A DNA stretch of 64,000 nt from Ustilaginoidea virens (Eukaryota; Ascomycota; Sordariomycetes; Hypocreales; Clavicipitaceae): assembly GCF_000687475.1 (NCBI RefSeq), contig NC_057317.1, positions 3,968,501 to 4,032,500 on the forward strand. The letters are read 5' to 3'. Position numbers and translations under genes: made by a program. Position 1 is the first letter of the stretch. Every line of letters starts with the position of its first letter. The notes beneath the pieces were generated by a model that worked only from the letters and a program-made list of their open reading frames with translations, did not search any database and was not told the DNA's origin. Shown in pieces: positions 63,639 through 64,000 of this stretch.

Positions 63639-64000
63639 TCATCTGCCCCACCCAGATGAGGTTCCTCGACAACTTCCTCCAAGTGTCTGTTCAGGATTTG
63701 CAAACAGGTAGTTGAACAATGGAGCCAATGCTGCGTGAAGCAGCCTCAGCTGTTTGCGGCCGCTGTCATTTTTTGCTTCGGAGGTCAGCTCACGGTAGCT
63801 GGCCAGCTCGACTGCCAATTCGTCGCGCAGGAAGAACCACAACATTAGCTGACGTCGACCGACTCCTGCCACCCACAGGCAGGAAGCTTTCAATCTCGAC
63901 AGCACGACGCTTTACTTCTAGCTCGAATTCCAAATCACAAGCCGAAGCATCCAGAACTGAGGCAGTATCTTCAAAGCTAAGGCTTAGTCAAGATGATCTG
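63639..64000 (-). CDS. 3' end of an unidentified gene, cut by the window edge
   Basis: Minus-strand sequence here looks coding but I cannot name it. One frame (63639 to about 63862) reads RDELAVELASYREL and GRKQLRLLHAALAPLFNYLF, helical and family-like. A second frame nearer the edge (about 63885-63965) reads CDLEFELEVKRRAVEIESFL, also helical and charged. An intron between them is likely, for example ending in TTGGCAG at about 63818. The stop at 63639 gives a tail SCRGTSSGWGR that looks less natural, so the 3' end may be spliced differently. It lies about 200 bp upstream of RSE1 on the same strand, leaving RSE1 a very short promoter. Confidence 0.5.

Overview
The window is nuclear DNA of a filamentous ascomycete, most likely a sordariomycete of the order Hypocreales. 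That placement is an inference from protein character, 48-210 bp introns with GT-AG ends and CTRAY branch sites, dense packing of housekeeping genes on both strands, an intron-bearing tRNA gene and many short G, A and purine tracts between genes. No plasmid, phage, CRISPR array, transposon or biosynthetic cluster is visible.

Layout, left to right: an intron-containing tRNA-Val(CAC) (-); a RING/ZZ-like/SH3 protein (-); mitochondrial enoyl-CoA hydratase (-); an alternative NADH dehydrogenase broken by one in-frame TGA (-); UTP10 (-); a GDSL esterase of the IAH1 type (+); an unnamed protein with a retropepsin-like domain (+); an isochorismatase-family hydrolase (-); the giant MDN1/midasin gene (-, about 14.8 kb, no intron); mitochondrial ribosomal protein L12 (+); CTK3 (-); pyrroline-5-carboxylate reductase PRO3 (+); HAT1 (-); an LMBR1-family membrane protein (+); a CorA-like transporter (-); the catalytic subunit of protein kinase A (-) with a 2.3 kb upstream region; a VIP36/ERGIC-53-type lectin (-); TIM13 (+); an NSRP1-like splicing protein (-); a zinc-ribbon plus LysM protein (+); the splicing factor RSE1/SF3B3 (-); and the end of an unidentified gene at the right edge (-).

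The genes are not an operon or pathway cluster, but several share a theme: ribosome assembly (UTP10 for the small subunit, MDN1 for the large subunit, MRPL12 in mitochondria), splicing and transcription (RSE1, NSRP1-like, CTK3, HAT1) and mitochondrial function (enoyl-CoA hydratase, alternative NADH dehydrogenase, MRPL12, TIM13). Divergent pairs share short intergenic regions: UTP10/IAH1, MDN1/MRPL12, CTK3/PRO3, HAT1/LMBR1, lectin/TIM13 and NSRP1/LysM.

Exon structures were worked out by hand from reading-frame continuity, splice consensus and family knowledge. They are solid for most genes. They are uncertain at the 5' end of the CorA-like gene, the last exon of the kinase and the right-edge gene. 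The most interesting signals are the nonsense codon in the NADH dehydrogenase, which lies inside a possible 51-nt frame-preserving intron; a retropepsin-like domain whose catalytic Asp position carries Cys; and an 11-bp near-palindrome, GTACGGAGTAC, scattered through gene-free DNA.
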